Positions 25,318-35,657 are shown, numbered from the stretch's first letter. The stretch is DNA of 64,000 nucleotides from an uncultured Ruminococcus sp. (GCA_945868475.1 CAMBLM010000002.1:186001-250000); one strand, 5' to 3'. The notes: a model not told the origin generated them from the sequence alone. Numbers and translations are program-made.

Positions 25318-25986
25318 TTCAGGGATCCGCCAGTCGATAGGCTCGATGCCCTTTGAAACAAGGAACTCGTTCGTCCTTGAAAAATGTCTGTTGCCGAAAA
25401 ATCCATTGTAAGCGGAGAGCGGACTCGGGTGCGGTGATTCAAGGATAAGATGCGCAGGATTTGTTATGAGCGACTTTTTCGAGCGCGCATTTCCGCCCCA
25501 AAGTATGAAAACCATCGGCTTTTCACGCTCGTTGAGAAGCTGTATAACTCGGTCGGTGAAAATTTCCCAGCCCTTGCCCTTATGCGAATTCGGCTGTCCC
25601 TCACGGACGGTCAGCACCGTGTTCATAAGCAAAACGCCGTTCTGCGCCCACGAGATAAGCTCGCCGTGGTGCGGAGGTTCAATGCCGAGGTCGCTTTTCA
25701 GCTCCTTGAAAATATTCTGGAGTGAGGGCGGCTGAGGTGTTCCTTTCTGCACGGAAAAGCAAAGTCCCTGCGCCTGTCCGGGCTGGTGGTAAGGGTCCTG
25801 TCCGAGAATGACCGCTTTCACATCGCTGTAAGAAGTGTATTTCAGCGCATTGAAAATGTTATACATATTCGGATAAATTCTGTAGTGCGAATACTCACTG
25901 ATAAGGAACTGTCGGAGTTTGAGATAGTATTCCTTTTCAAACTCGCCTTTTAAAAGCTCGTCCCATTCGTTTCCTATATTGACCAT
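25315..25986 (-). CDS. ung: Uracil-DNA glycosylase
   Basis: A 223-residue family 1 UDG. The catalytic water-activating motif GQDPYH lies near residue 62 and the DNA-intercalating motif HPSPLSAY near 183; [17 protein letters not shown] is also typical. It removes uracil from DNA. The ATG at 25986 is chosen because GAGGAAAT lies just upstream; a longer in-frame start would overlap the end of the preceding gene. The ribosome site overlaps the dacA-like stop codon 10 bp upstream. Confidence 0.96.
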   Translation of the reverse strand: MVNIGNEWDELLKGEFEKEYYLKLRQFLISEYSHYRIYPNMYNIFNALKYTSYSDVKAVILGQDPYHQPGQAQGLCFSVQKGTPQPPSLQNIFKELKSDLGIEPPHHGELISWAQNGVLLMNTVLTVREGQPNSHKGKGWEIFTDRVIQLLNEREKPMVFILWGGNARSKKSLITNPAHLILESPHPSPLSAYNGFFGNRHFSRTNEFLVSKGIEPIDWRIPE

Positions 25987-25996
25987 TTTTATTTCC

Positions 25997-27163
25997 TCAA
26001 CTTGTTCTGATTTGTACAAAGGCAGCGTCAAGAAGTGCTATTGTATCGTTCCAGCGTATATCGGATGCGGAAGCGCCGAAGACTATGCATACAACATCGT
26101 GGTCGAAGCGACTTGCGGTCGCAACAACGCAGTAGCCTGCTTCATCGGTCATACCCGTTTTCATTCCGTTTGCGTACATGTAGTAGCAGTCGCTGTAGTC
26201 GTGGATAAGCTTGTTGGAATTTTCCCACGAAGCACCCTCGCCCGAAAGGAACGTCACATACTCGCTCGGCGTCGAAGCCGATTCAACGAGCAGAGGGAAC
26301 TGCTGCGCATATAGCGTTACACGGAGCATATCCTTGACGGTGGTGTAGTGATCGGCATCGTGAAAGCCATCGGGCGCAGAAAAATGTGTGTTCTCGCAGC
26401 CGATGTTTTTCAGCGTCTTGTTCATTTCTTCCATAAAAAGCTTTACAGCGCCATCAGCGGAGAGGTTTTCATCCTCGCCGAGAACACGTCCGATGTTCGC
26501 CGCAGCACAGTACGAAGCATCATTGCCCGAGGGAAGCATCATTCCGTCAACTATCATTTTAAGGTCAAGCTCATTTCCGACGCTGAGCATCGCAAGGCTT
26601 GAACCCTCGTTGACCATACTCTGCTCATCGCCGACTTTGAAAACCATATCGTCGGCCGCATTTTTAATGGTTACGGCAGAAGTAAGGATCTTCGTCGTGC
26701 TTGCAGGATAGCATTTTTCATCCGCATTTTTCGCATAAAGCACCTTGTTTGCGGTCGAATCGTAGACGATAGCATACTCCGAGCGGATAACCATATCTAT
26801 CGGGAGCGTTTCGGGGATATCGATCTTTATTTTTCGTATATTTTCGGCAAGAGGGTCTTCGGGTTCGGCGGCTTCGGTGATCTTCTGTACCTCAACGACC
26901 TCGCCGTTTTCGTCAATGACGGTCTGTGTGCCGCTCTCGTCCTGTGTTTCAAGGCAGACATAGCCGTCCGTCTGAATTTCGAGCGGAACTTCACTGTTGT
27001 TGCCTATCGTTATCAGCACAACACCTCCGACAACGATCGCCGCAACGCCGAGGAACGAACCTATCTTAGCCTGAGCCGCGCGCTGACGCCGCTTCGCCTC
27101 CGGCGAAAGCTGTTTTTTGCGCCGCTGAACGGCATTTTTTTTATTCTTCTTTTTATTTGACAT
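25997..27163 (-). CDS. D-alanyl-D-alanine carboxypeptidase (S11)
   Basis: A 388-residue penicillin-binding protein. The N-terminus is strongly basic and is followed by a membrane helix near residues 35-55 and a spacer. The three active-site motifs are STTK near residue 142, SGN near 203 and KTG near 330. It trims pentapeptide side chains outside the membrane. It lacks the C-terminal amphipathic anchor of classical DacA and is instead held by its N-terminal helix. The ATG at 27163 follows GAGGTACATAGA. It forms an operon with ung, an odd but tight pairing. Confidence 0.9.
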   Translation of the reverse strand: MSNKKKNKKNAVQRRKKQLSPEAKRRQRAAQAKIGSFLGVAAIVVGGVVLITIGNNSEVPLEIQTDGYVCLETQDESGTQTVIDENGEVVEVQKITEAAEPEDPLAENIRKIKIDIPETLPIDMVIRSEYAIVYDSTANKVLYAKNADEKCYPASTTKILTSAVTIKNAADDMVFKVGDEQSMVNEGSSLAMLSVGNELDLKMIVDGMMLPSGNDASYCAAANIGRVLGEDENLSADGAVKLFMEEMNKTLKNIGCENTHFSAPDGFHDADHYTTVKDMLRVTLYAQQFPLLVESASTPSEYVTFLSGEGASWENSNKLIHDYSDCYYMYANGMKTGMTDEAGYCVVATASRFDHDVVCIVFGASASDIRWNDTIALLDAAFVQIRTS

Positions 27164-27209
27164 TCTATGTACCTCAATATCGGTAAAAACGGAAAAACTA
27201 TACAATTAT

Positions 27210-27238
27210 ATTGTACCTTAACCCTGCTGATTTGTCAA
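27210..27238 (-). promoter_or_regulatory. Promoter of the carboxypeptidase-ung operon
   Basis: On the minus strand TTGACA, a 17-bp spacer and TACAAT. Confidence 0.75.
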
Positions 27239-27296
27239 GGATAAATATTGCTTCGGGCAAAATTTATTAATATTTTGTTAAAACAGGTTTGTATAC

Positions 27297-27325
27297 TTGA
27301 CTTTGCCACATAATTATAGTATAAT
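27297..27325 (+). promoter_or_regulatory. tRNA-Leu promoter
   Basis: TTGACT and perfect TATAAT, 17 bp apart; the -10 ends 15 bp before the tRNA. Confidence 0.85.
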
Positions 27326-27340
27326 ATATAGTTGTAATAT

Positions 27341-27427
27341 GCGGATATGGCGGAATCGGCAGACGCGCCAGATTCAGGTTCTGGTGGTAGCAATACCGTG
27401 TGTGTTCAAGTCACATTATCCGCACCA
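27341..27427 (+). tRNA. tRNA-Leu (anticodon CAG)
   Basis: The acceptor stem GCGGATA pairs with TATCCGC, the anticodon arm is CCAGA-TTCAGGT-TCTGG, giving anticodon CAG, and a long variable arm (type II) follows. The T arm contains GTTCAAGTC. The 3' end ACCA is encoded. The length of 87 nt suits a type II leucine tRNA. It reads CUG codons. Confidence 0.97.
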
Positions 27428-27467
27428 ATAAAAACCTCGCAGCTATATCAGTTGCGAGGTTTTTATT
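27427..27467 (+). terminator. Terminator of tRNA-Leu
   Basis: AATAAAAACCTCGCA pairs with TGCGAGGTTTTTATT. Confidence 0.9.
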
Positions 27468-27532
27468 GGTCTATTGATTATATAAAATAAGATGCCTAAA
27501 TGTTCGTTGAACAGCAAAATCATGGATTTTAT

Positions 27533-27569
27533 AAAAAAGAGAGCTGACGATCCGCCAACTCTCTTTTTT
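27533..27569 (-). terminator. Terminator of the antiporter gene
   Basis: AAAAAAGAGAG and CTCTCTTTTTT form the stem; it lies just past the stop codon and is symmetrical. Confidence 0.8.
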
Positions 27570-27574
27570 CTATT

Positions 27575-28795
27575 TTACGCCTTAGCTTCAACCTCAGCAG
27601 GCTTTTCTTCGCCCGGAAGAGGTTCGCCTTTGTAGAGGAGCTTGAGAACGATCGGCGTTGCGATCGAGGAGCATATAATAAGAAGGATAACTGCTACGAA
27701 ATACTTCTGATCCATAAGTCCAACATTGAGTCCCTTTGATGCAACGATAAGCGCAACTTCGCCTCGTGTCATCATTCCGACGCCGACCTTGAGACTGTCC
27801 TTCCAGCTGTTCTTTGCAAGCTTTGCTGTAAATCCGCAGCCGATGACCTTTGTGATAAGGGAAACGATAACAAACAGTATTGAGAAAACTACAAGCTCGC
27901 CCGTCATATCGGAGAATGTTGTTTTAAGTCCGATATTTACGAAGAAGATAGGTCCGAAGAGCATATATGAGCTGATGTCCATTTTCTGTGCAACATAGTC
28001 GCTGTCCTTGATGCTGGAGAGGATAATGCCTGCTGCGTAAGCACCTGTGATGTCTGCGATGCCGAAAACTTCTTCAGCGAGGAATGACATAATGAGCGAG
28101 AATGCAAGTCCGAAAATCGGGATACGTCTTCTGTGTTCATACTTCTTATTGAGGAGTTTGAAAAGCTTGTAGACAAGTATTCCGACACCTATTGTAACAA
28201 CGAAGAAAAGGAGTATCTGGATAAGAACCTTGCCGATGCTCGAATTGCCCGAAGTATCGCCGCCCGAAAGGCTGATAACGAATGTAAGTACGATGATGCC
28301 TATAACGTCATCAATGATAGCGGCGCTGAGGATAAGCGTTCCGATCTTGCCCTTCAAATGACCAAGCTCTCGGAGCGTCTGAACGCTGATAGTTACCGAT
28401 GTTGCCGTCATGATAGAGCCGATGAAGAGTGCGCGGAAGAACTCGTTCGAGCCTACCTCGGGGAAACCGCCGTACATGAGCAGTGAGAACAGAACAAAAC
28501 CGCCGAGGAGAGGAACTGCAACGCCTACGCAGGCAACTGCCAATGCGAGAGGACCTGTACGGATAAGCTCCTTCAGGTCGGTTTCAAGTCCTGCCGAGAA
28601 CATCAGCAGCACAACGCCGATCTCCGCCATCTGATTGAGAAAATCGGACGGCTGGACGAGGTTAAGTATCGCAGGGCCGATAAGAAGACCTGCGATGATC
28701 TGTCCGACAACCTGCGGAGCTTTGCACTTTTTGGACAAAAGCGCCATGATCTCCGCAGCGAAGATGATGATCGCCAAATTCTTAAAAATTTCCAT
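27575..28795 (-). CDS. CPA2-type cation:proton antiporter
   Basis: A 406-residue membrane protein with about twelve helices. QVVGQIIAGLLIGPAIL near residue 28 and LLMFSAGLETDLKEL near 65 are characteristic of the KefB/NapA-like CPA2 family, and AAIIDDVIGIIVL near 155 contains the double aspartate of electrogenic Na+/H+ exchangers. It likely exchanges Na+ or K+ for protons. No TrkA regulatory domain is fused; the C-terminus is a short acidic tail. It is monocistronic, with AAGGGAAG before the ATG. Confidence 0.9.
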   Translation of the reverse strand: MEIFKNLAIIIFAAEIMALLSKKCKAPQVVGQIIAGLLIGPAILNLVQPSDFLNQMAEIGVVLLMFSAGLETDLKELIRTGPLALAVACVGVAVPLLGGFVLFSLLMYGGFPEVGSNEFFRALFIGSIMTATSVTISVQTLRELGHLKGKIGTLILSAAIIDDVIGIIVLTFVISLSGGDTSGNSSIGKVLIQILLFFVVTIGVGILVYKLFKLLNKKYEHRRRIPIFGLAFSLIMSFLAEEVFGIADITGAYAAGIILSSIKDSDYVAQKMDISSYMLFGPIFFVNIGLKTTFSDMTGELVVFSILFVIVSLITKVIGCGFTAKLAKNSWKDSLKVGVGMMTRGEVALIVASKGLNVGLMDQKYFVAVILLIICSSIATPIVLKLLYKGEPLPGEEKPAEVEAKA

Positions 28796-28963
28796 AAACT
28801 TCCCTCTTTTTTTATTATTTTAACTTAATTATTATAGTATCAGAATATTAACATAGTAATAATTATCTGTTACAATTGTATTTCTACAAGATATTCAGCT
28901 AAACTAACAATTGCCTAAAATAATTACAGCCGTCTATTGTGGAAAATAGCGCAGGAACGCGTA
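28796..28963. other. Intergenic region upstream of the antiporter gene
   Basis: AT-rich leader. On the minus strand TTACTA and TATAAT 17 bp apart near 28835-28864 are a plausible weak promoter. Nothing else is seen. Confidence 0.45.
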
Positions 28964-29004
28964 AAAAGCCGAAGCTGCCGTTGTATTTCGCTGCTTCGGC
29001 TTTT
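28964..29004 (-). terminator. Terminator of the CDF-YgjP operon, displaced by a MITE
   Basis: AAAAGCCGAAGC pairs with GCTTCGGCTTTT; on the minus strand T5 follows. It belongs to the operon ending at 29126 but is separated from the stop codon by the repeat at 29006-29122. Confidence 0.75.
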
Positions 29005-29005
29005 A

Positions 29006-29122
29006 TACTAAACACCAATTAAAAACTATACAAAAAATCAAGCAAAAACTCATAGCTGTTGAAAACAGGTTTATATGGTTTTGGCGCAGATTTTTTGTCT
29101 ATAGTTTTATTGGTGTTTAGTA
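29006..29122. repeat. Type-A MITE-like element at the ygjP-like stop codon
   Basis: The ends are TACTAAACACCAATT and ATTGGTGTTTAGTA, length 117 bp because of a longer loop (AGCTGTTGAAAACAGG). It is flanked on both sides by TTA (29003-29005 and 29123-29125). The right TTA is immediately followed by the TTA that encodes the TAA stop of the neighbouring gene. Confidence 0.88.
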
Positions 29123-29125
29123 TTA

Positions 29126-29845
29126 TTATTTGAGTTGATCCGAAAAAGTCTTGTAGTCGGGCATCACGGAAGAAACGACCGCATAGAACCTCGGTGAATG
29201 GTTAGGCTCGATAAAATGCGAATATTCGTGGACAAAAACGTATTTTGCGCACTCCTTGGGATAGCAGATGAGCCTTGTATTCATCACGATGAATCCGTCC
29301 GTAACATGGCAGCTCCCCCACCTTGACTTCATTTTGCGAAGCTTTATCGGGACTTTTCCGATGCCATACTTTTCGGCGAAGATCTGTGAAACTTCGTCAT
29401 TCAGCTCTTTGAAAAGATCGACCGTACTGTTATAATAGAAGTTCCTCAGAAGTATTTGTATATAATCCACGCTTCTTGTATCGAATGTCAGTATTACGAG
29501 CTTCCCGTCCTCAACGAAAATTCTGTCCTCTCTCCCCTGCCGTATCTCAACGGTAAGTTCTTTACCGAGGAAGCTTATTTTATCGCCGTTTTCGTATAAC
29601 CTCGCATCATCATACTCGGTAAAATTGTATCTTCGCTCCGAAGACAGTCTTTCTACTGAGTTTTTGATGAAATCATACCTTGACCGCACGAAATCATCGA
29701 TAAACTTCGCAGATACACGGTTCGGGGCAGAAACGCTCACGCTTCCGTCCGCTTTTACGCGCATATTTATATTTTTGACCTTTTTTCGTGCGAGTGTGTA
29801 AGAGATCACCTCGCCGCCACAGTCAACGCTGCACTTTTCATTCAT
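29126..29845 (-). CDS. YgjP-like (DUF45/M48-type) metallopeptidase
   Basis: A 239-residue protein. The zinc motif HEYSHFIEPNH lies near residue 205, preceded by MKSRWGSCHVTDGFIVMNTRL, the hallmark of the YgjP/SprT-like DUF45 family. The N-terminal half is beta-rich. The substrate is unknown. The start ATG shares one base with the TAA stop of the CDF gene (TAATG), so translation is coupled. Confidence 0.88.
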   Translation of the reverse strand: MNEKCSVDCGGEVISYTLARKKVKNINMRVKADGSVSVSAPNRVSAKFIDDFVRSRYDFIKNSVERLSSERRYNFTEYDDARLYENGDKISFLGKELTVEIRQGREDRIFVEDGKLVILTFDTRSVDYIQILLRNFYYNSTVDLFKELNDEVSQIFAEKYGIGKVPIKLRKMKSRWGSCHVTDGFIVMNTRLICYPKECAKYVFVHEYSHFIEPNHSPRFYAVVSSVMPDYKTFSDQLK

Positions 29846-31014
29846 TATGAATACACCTCATCAACAGTCACAACGAGATTCAGGCGCGGGTCTTTCTCAG
29901 CGACCCGTTTTTTCAGCTCGTCAACAATTTTTTTGCGTCCGTCTTCGTCAAAATTATCACGGATCACCATATCAAATATTGCGTTTATTACCTTGTCGCC
30001 ATTAGTTATTCTAAAATCGTGTATCGAAATACTTTCGTCTATCTCTTTTGCCGTATCGAGGATAAGCTTTTTCAGCGCAAGGACAGTTTCATCCTTGTCG
30101 GCAACCGGATCCATGTGGATAACGAGCATTATCCCAAGCTTTTCTGTAACATCGCGCTCTATCTCGTCGATAACTTCATGCGCATGTACGATATTGGAGC
30201 TTTCGGGGACTTCGGCGTGAACGGAAGCAAATTTTCGTCCCGGTCCGTAGTCATGAACGATAAGGTCGTGAATACCGCAAATTTCATCGGCTTTCAGAAT
30301 TTCGTCCGTTATCTGCTGTATAAGCTCGGACGAGGGCTTTGTGCCGAGGAGAAGTCCGATAGTTTCACGCGTGAGGCCGAAACCGCCGTACATAATGTAA
30401 GCAGCGACTATAACGCCGACATAGCCATCGATCGAGAACGGGAGAAAATAACCGACCGCTGTTGCAACAATAACGGCGGAAGTAGATATCACATCGTTTA
30501 TACTGTCGCGCGCAGTCGCTCTCATAACTGACGAGTCGATTTTTTTGCCGATATAGGTGTAAGCGCAGTACATCCAAAGCTTTACGAGCAGTGAAAGAGC
30601 AAGGATCATCATCATCGGCAGGCTGAAAGCGATCTGTTCGGGGTGAAGTATCTTATCAAACGATGATTTGAAAAGTTCAAAGCCGACAAGCATTATAAGA
30701 AATGCTACAATAAGCGAGGATATATATTCAAGTCTGCCATGACCGTAAGGGTGTTCACGGTCGGGACGGCGGTTGGAAAGCTTCGCACCGATAACCGCAA
30801 CGCAGCAGCTCCCCATATCGGAGAGGTTATTGAACGCGTCAGACATAATTGCGATACTTTTCATTGCCATTCCGATAAAAAGCTTCACGCCAAACAGGAA
30901 AAGGTTGCATATTCCGCCGAGAACACCGCCAAGCACAGAATAGTTCTCGCGGACTTTTTTGTCCTCGGTGTTCTCATAATTTTTCACGAATGTCTTTACC
31001 AGCAGTTTTATCAT
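29845..31014 (-). CDS. Cation diffusion facilitator (CDF) transporter
   Basis: A 389-residue protein with six membrane helices followed by a cytoplasmic metal-sensing domain. REHPYGHGRLEY near residue 66 is the CDF signature around helix II, and NDVISTSAVIVATAVGY near helix V supplies the second pair of metal ligands. It exports Zn2+ or another divalent cation in exchange for protons. The ATG at 31014 follows GGAGGTGGCAATT. It is the first gene of an operon with the ygjP-like peptidase. Confidence 0.92.
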   Translation of the reverse strand: MIKLLVKTFVKNYENTEDKKVRENYSVLGGVLGGICNLFLFGVKLFIGMAMKSIAIMSDAFNNLSDMGSCCVAVIGAKLSNRRPDREHPYGHGRLEYISSLIVAFLIMLVGFELFKSSFDKILHPEQIAFSLPMMMILALSLLVKLWMYCAYTYIGKKIDSSVMRATARDSINDVISTSAVIVATAVGYFLPFSIDGYVGVIVAAYIMYGGFGLTRETIGLLLGTKPSSELIQQITDEILKADEICGIHDLIVHDYGPGRKFASVHAEVPESSNIVHAHEVIDEIERDVTEKLGIMLVIHMDPVADKDETVLALKKLILDTAKEIDESISIHDFRITNGDKVINAIFDMVIRDNFDEDGRKKIVDELKKRVAEKDPRLNLVVTVDEVYS

Positions 31015-31039
31015 AATTGCCACCTCCAAAATATAAGGA

Positions 31040-31089
31040 AACGCTGACCAAGCAATAGGCAAATGAATGCGTTGATCAGCGTTTTTTTA
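31040..31089 (-). terminator. Terminator of the FN3 protein gene
   Basis: AACGCTGAcCAA pairs with TTGaTCAGCGTT with one mismatch. T-rich sequence follows on both strands. Confidence 0.6.
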
Positions 31090-31117
31090 CTCTTTGATTT
31101 TTGTTCAGGCAGGTTCG

Positions 31118-34100
31118 TTACTTCTTGATGCGGTATCTCTTCTTGGTTCTTTCAACGAACTTTGTCTTCTTTGCAACAGGAAGAGCATCCGGTATCGCTG
31201 TGATAAGGAGGACGCCCGTATTGAAGCTTCCCGAATATCCGCCCGAGCCGGAAGCACCGCTTCCCGATGTAACATCATCGAGGTTATCCTTATAGATAAC
31301 GAATGCAAACGGTGAGCAGCTTGAAGTTGTGAACTGAACGCACCATACTCCTCCGACATCAACTATAGCACTCGGAAGCACTTCAAGGTCGGTCGAGTTT
31401 ATGAAGATATTATCGGAAACCGTATCTTCGATAATTTCCGTTCCGTCGTCCTTGAGGTGGATAACTGTGATGTAATCGCGGTAATCCCTCATAACATCGG
31501 GGACAGGAACAGTAAACGTGATGTTGAAACCGTCATTAGGCTCAACTTCAACAAGTGTATTTTCGAGATAGAGCGAAATATCGAACGGGTAAACGATGAA
31601 GCTCTTCAAGCCGTTTGCATAGCCGCGGAGAACTTCCTTTACGGCTCTTGTCGATTCGTCATTGACGGAGAAGTATGCGTCAACGGGTTCATCGAAAGCT
31701 TCATGGTTTGCGGCGGCGGAGATAAGCTCACTGTGTGAGATACCGTAAGGTGCTGTACCCTTGATGTTGATAGTATAGTCAACATCGGCAGCATTTCCCG
31801 ATGTCGGGATAGCACTCACTGCGAGTGAATAGTCGCCGATAACTCTTACGCCGTTGACAAATTTATATCCTGCGACCATATAGGTGTACTTTTTGCCGTT
31901 TTTAAGTCCCGTATGTTCATACGAACCCTTTGAAACTATGCTAAGCGGCTGGAAATCGCCCGTATTGTCATCATAAACATAGACGATATAGCCGTCAACG
32001 CCCTTTGTTGTTGACCATTTGAGCGCAACCGTTCTGTTTCCGGGAGTTGCAACGAGGTCACTCGGAGGCGGATAGCTTGCGCCGATGCGGACCGTTATGG
32101 TGTTTGTCTTGCCGCTGACGATCTTCTGGTTATTGTCGAGCTTATAAGCTGTTACATAATATGACCACGTTTCGCCCTCGGTGAGTCCGCTGTGAACATA
32201 GGAATTCTTTGAAACATCTATCTCCAGTGTTTTTCCGCTGTCCGAAGTACCGTGAACGGTATAGCCGTCTGCGCCTGTTACCTTTGTCCAGCTCAGAATA
32301 GCCGAATTTTCGTTTGTTGTTACGGTAAAGTCTATCGGAGTTGCCACTGCACCGCCGACTACGGCAGACACAGTAACGGACTGAGTGCCGTAAACCGCAG
32401 AACCGTTTATATTTTTATATGCAACGACATAGTAATAATATGTCTTGCCCGGGGTAAGTCCCGTATGGAGGAACTCACTCTTTGTAACGTTGAAAGTTTC
32501 GGTCTTTCCGTCGCATTTTGCATAGACTATATATCCGTCCGCACCTGCAACATCGCTCCAGTCGAGCTTTATCTGTCGGTCACCCGATGTTGCAACGAGG
32601 TCAACGGGCATTCCAACCGAACCGCCGATAGTAACAGTTTCGGTATTGGAGCGGTCACCCTCGAAATACTGGACTGTACCGTCCGAAAGCACGGACGAAC
32701 GGTAAGGAACAACATAGTAGCTGTAGGTCTGACCGTATTTTACATCGGTGTGAGTATACTGATTGGTCGTAATATCCTTGCGGATAGTGTTGCCGTTATT
32801 TGTGATGTAGAGGTAATAGCCTGTGAAGTTTCCGGTTGCCTGAGTCCATGAAAGCTTTACCGCATCACCGTCCAGAACAGCGGTGAGGTCGGTGACTTTC
32901 ATAATAGGTTCTCCGACAAGTACATAGGCAGGATTTGAAGCCTCTGTCTTTTTGGGTTCGGAGAGTCCCGAAACACGCTTTGTTCCCTTTACTGTGAAAA
33001 CATAGATATCACCTGCGCGAAGTCCCGTAAGCTCGTACTTCGTGCCTGTGAGGTTTTCAACTGTGGTGGAAAGTTTATTGCCGCTCTGGTCATAGCGCAT
33101 TATTGTAAGCTCATAGCCCGTAGCGGTATCAACAGGATCCCATGTTACTGTGATATTTCCGTCCGAAGTAACAGCCTTTACATTCTTCGGAGCGTCAAAC
33201 GGTGTAGCGATCTTTACGGTGTAGCCCTCGGGATACGGCTCATATTCGCTCGCAGGACGCTTTACAACGTTGTACGGGTCGGATGGGTCTGCCGTAAGGA
33301 CATACGATCTTACGCGGAAAGTGTAATTGATATCGGGAGTAAGGTTGTGAACTGTATAAGCAAACTTGTTCGTCTGACCGCTTACAGCAACATCGGCAGC
33401 CTTCTGTGATATCTCTTTTGCATTTGCCGTGAAAGCTTCATCATAAAGCGAAGCATAAGTATCATTGTATTCACCCGAGAGATTTTCGTTTATATATGAA
33501 GCATCGTTGTCGATATCAGCCCATGTGACCTCGGGGTGATTGGCCTTGACCTGTGCGATAGCCTTTGATCCGATATTCTTTGTGACTTCCTTGAGTGTAT
33601 CCGTCTTGATATACTGGATATCGAAACCGACAGCCTTAGTGTCGCTGCATATCCACGAAATATCGGCATAATCATCTCCGGGAACTACCTGAATGGTGTG
33701 GGGAGCATAAAGCGTTTCCATTGCGAGCTTCTTTGAAACGACCGCAGGAGGATTGCTGTTTTTGCCGTCCGCATTCGGGTTCTTGGAGTTCACGGCTGTG
33801 AGATAGTATGTATATTCGGTGTCATAAGCGATATTCTGGTCGGTGTATGTTGAAGTTGTGCCGTTTGTAATAGTTGCAATGGTTTGTTTGCCGCTGACGG
33901 GATCAGAGCCATACTTGAATGTACGCTCGATGATATAACCCGTAGCATTTTCAACGGGATCCCATGCAAGAACGAAATCAACGCCATTCTGCGTTACCGA
34001 GAAATTCTGCGGAACGGCTGTGTTCGTGTAGACCGATGCCGCGTTGGCATCAATGCTGCTGTCTGTGCCTGTACCAGGAATATGGCCTGTGATGAACAGA

Positions 34101-35536
34101 TCACTCTTGACCGCATAATCGGCTGTGGAATTTACTCCGCTTCCCGTTTCCCATCTTACAGGAACGATGTAATATTTGTATGCTGTTGTCGGCTTGACGC
34201 CGCTGTCGGTGGTATCTTCAAAAACAAGATCACCGTAGCTGAGCGGAGAAGCGATGGCATCAACAGTTGCGATAAGCTTATATGACTTATCCGAGCCTGC
34301 ATATTCGCTCCTGTAAACAAGATAGCCGAGAGCGTCGCTCGGAGGATTGCTGCCAAGTCTTACTTCAACGCTGTCAAGCTGAGTATCGGTATCATGGGTA
34401 TAGACCGCAGTAGTCTTTACATCTGCCAATCTTCTTACAGGAAGATCCTTTGTGTTGGAATAGTGCGGAATGGTTGCGGATTTCGATGCTGTTGTCAAAG
34501 CATCTTTGTTTGCTTTTGAGGTATATTTATTATCGTTGCCATAAGAGCCCGGATAGTACACCTGCACATCAGTACCCGCCTGATAAAGCACGGCATCAAC
34601 GAAGTTTCCTGCTCCGTCACCGGCTTTTATCGTTCTTTCGGGGTAAGAGATCTTCTTCGGAGTGGGGTTATCGCTGTTTTTTATGACATTGTTTTCATCA
34701 AGCTCATATCCGACAACGAAGTTTCTGCTTGTATTGCTGTAAGCTACCCACTGCTGATTAGCGCAGAGTGCAAATCTGTACTCTGAATCGGGGTCAAGAT
34801 TTATGACCTCAATATACTCCGCAAGGTCTGTGAAATTATCTTTTCTGACATTGTTTCCGCGCCAGCTTGATGCTGTATCGCACTTTTTGAACTGTGTTTT
34901 TCCGTCTTTGGTTATAAAAGCCCATACTTCGATCGTTCTGATGATACCATCACACTTTGAGATCGAGGATTCATCGGCAAAAAGGAACTTTGACGGAAGT
35001 GCATCGCCGCCCGTGCCTCTTGTATAATCGGCTTTGTTCCACTTGATCTTACAGCTTGTGGAAGTAATATCCGTGATATCTTCGATCTTTGGTGCGATAA
35101 AATTATCGAACGGGATAGAGATATCATATACCACGCTCGTATCACTGTCGATACTTACAAACACGCTGTCTTTAAGGCTGACGCTCGTCCAATCTCTCGG
35201 CATTTCCGCAGCCGCCGACTGTATGGTCGGGAAAACCGTCGGCACGAACATCATCACGAATGCGAAGCTGAGAACGACCGATATCACTCTCGGCATAAAG
35301 CCTTTCTTCACATAAACTATATCATCTTTCCGTGTTCGGCTGTGCTTTTCGCGGCTCTTTATTCCGAGAAAATTTCCGTCCTTATCGGAAAGAGCGATGT
35401 CCAGATTGCATACAATAAAATAGAAAAGCTTAACAAGGCCTGCTGCAGCAAGGCACGGCAGGAGCAGAAGCACGTTCTTTTCCGCAGTATCGGAAAGCTT
35501 CCTTAAAATTTTTTTACGTCTATTAAAATCAAGCAT
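31118..35536 (-). CDS. Large exported protein of fibronectin type III repeats
   Basis: A 1472-residue protein. An N-terminal 80-residue segment with one hydrophobic stretch precedes a second hydrophobic segment (MPRVISVVLSFAFVMMF) that looks like a signal or anchor ending AAAEM. The rest is at least eight FN3 domains; recurring marks are DWSDVAGADGYIVY, TGLTPGKTYYYYVVAY and close variants. The last three or four repeats are the most alike, suggesting recent duplication. Near the C-terminus is a Gly/Ser-rich stretch (SGSGASGSGGYSG) and a basic tail with no LPXTG. No catalytic domain is seen; a cell-surface adhesin or scaffold is plausible. GGAGGG precedes the ATG. Confidence 0.82.
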   Translation of the reverse strand: MLDFNRRKKILRKLSDTAEKNVLLLLPCLAAAGLVKLFYFIVCNLDIALSDKDGNFLGIKSREKHSRTRKDDIVYVKKGFMPRVISVVLSFAFVMMFVPTVFPTIQSAAAEMPRDWTSVSLKDSVFVSIDSDTSVVYDISIPFDNFIAPKIEDITDITSTSCKIKWNKADYTRGTGGDALPSKFLFADESSISKCDGIIRTIEVWAFITKDGKTQFKKCDTASSWRGNNVRKDNFTDLAEYIEVINLDPDSEYRFALCANQQWVAYSNTSRNFVVGYELDENNVIKNSDNPTPKKISYPERTIKAGDGAGNFVDAVLYQAGTDVQVYYPGSYGNDNKYTSKANKDALTTASKSATIPHYSNTKDLPVRRLADVKTTAVYTHDTDTQLDSVEVRLGSNPPSDALGYLVYRSEYAGSDKSYKLIATVDAIASPLSYGDLVFEDTTDSGVKPTTAYKYYIVPVRWETGSGVNSTADYAVKSDLFITGHIPGTGTDSSIDANAASVYTNTAVPQNFSVTQNGVDFVLAWDPVENATGYIIERTFKYGSDPVSGKQTIATITNGTTSTYTDQNIAYDTEYTYYLTAVNSKNPNADGKNSNPPAVVSKKLAMETLYAPHTIQVVPGDDYADISWICSDTKAVGFDIQYIKTDTLKEVTKNIGSKAIAQVKANHPEVTWADIDNDASYINENLSGEYNDTYASLYDEAFTANAKEISQKAADVAVSGQTNKFAYTVHNLTPDINYTFRVRSYVLTADPSDPYNVVKRPASEYEPYPEGYTVKIATPFDAPKNVKAVTSDGNITVTWDPVDTATGYELTIMRYDQSGNKLSTTVENLTGTKYELTGLRAGDIYVFTVKGTKRVSGLSEPKKTEASNPAYVLVGEPIMKVTDLTAVLDGDAVKLSWTQATGNFTGYYLYITNNGNTIRKDITTNQYTHTDVKYGQTYSYYVVPYRSSVLSDGTVQYFEGDRSNTETVTIGGSVGMPVDLVATSGDRQIKLDWSDVAGADGYIVYAKCDGKTETFNVTKSEFLHTGLTPGKTYYYYVVAYKNINGSAVYGTQSVTVSAVVGGAVATPIDFTVTTNENSAILSWTKVTGADGYTVHGTSDSGKTLEIDVSKNSYVHSGLTEGETWSYYVTAYKLDNNQKIVSGKTNTITVRIGASYPPPSDLVATPGNRTVALKWSTTKGVDGYIVYVYDDNTGDFQPLSIVSKGSYEHTGLKNGKKYTYMVAGYKFVNGVRVIGDYSLAVSAIPTSGNAADVDYTINIKGTAPYGISHSELISAAANHEAFDEPVDAYFSVNDESTRAVKEVLRGYANGLKSFIVYPFDISLYLENTLVEVEPNDGFNITFTVPVPDVMRDYRDYITVIHLKDDGTEIIEDTVSDNIFINSTDLEVLPSAIVDVGGVWCVQFTTSSCSPFAFVIYKDNLDDVTSGSGASGSGGYSGSFNTGVLLITAIPDALPVAKKTKFVERTKKRYRIKK

Positions 35537-35628
35537 ATATACCCTCCGTAAAGTAATATGTGCAAATTCCTCATTGTATAAAAGGCAGTCATTCGCATCA
35601 ACGAAATGATTCCATAGATATTTATTAG

Positions 35629-35657
35629 ATTATAACATATTATGAAAAATTTGTCCA
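35629..35657 (-). promoter_or_regulatory. Promoter of the FN3 protein gene
   Basis: On the minus strand TGGACA, a 17-bp spacer and perfect TATAAT, about 93 bp before the start codon. Confidence 0.75.
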
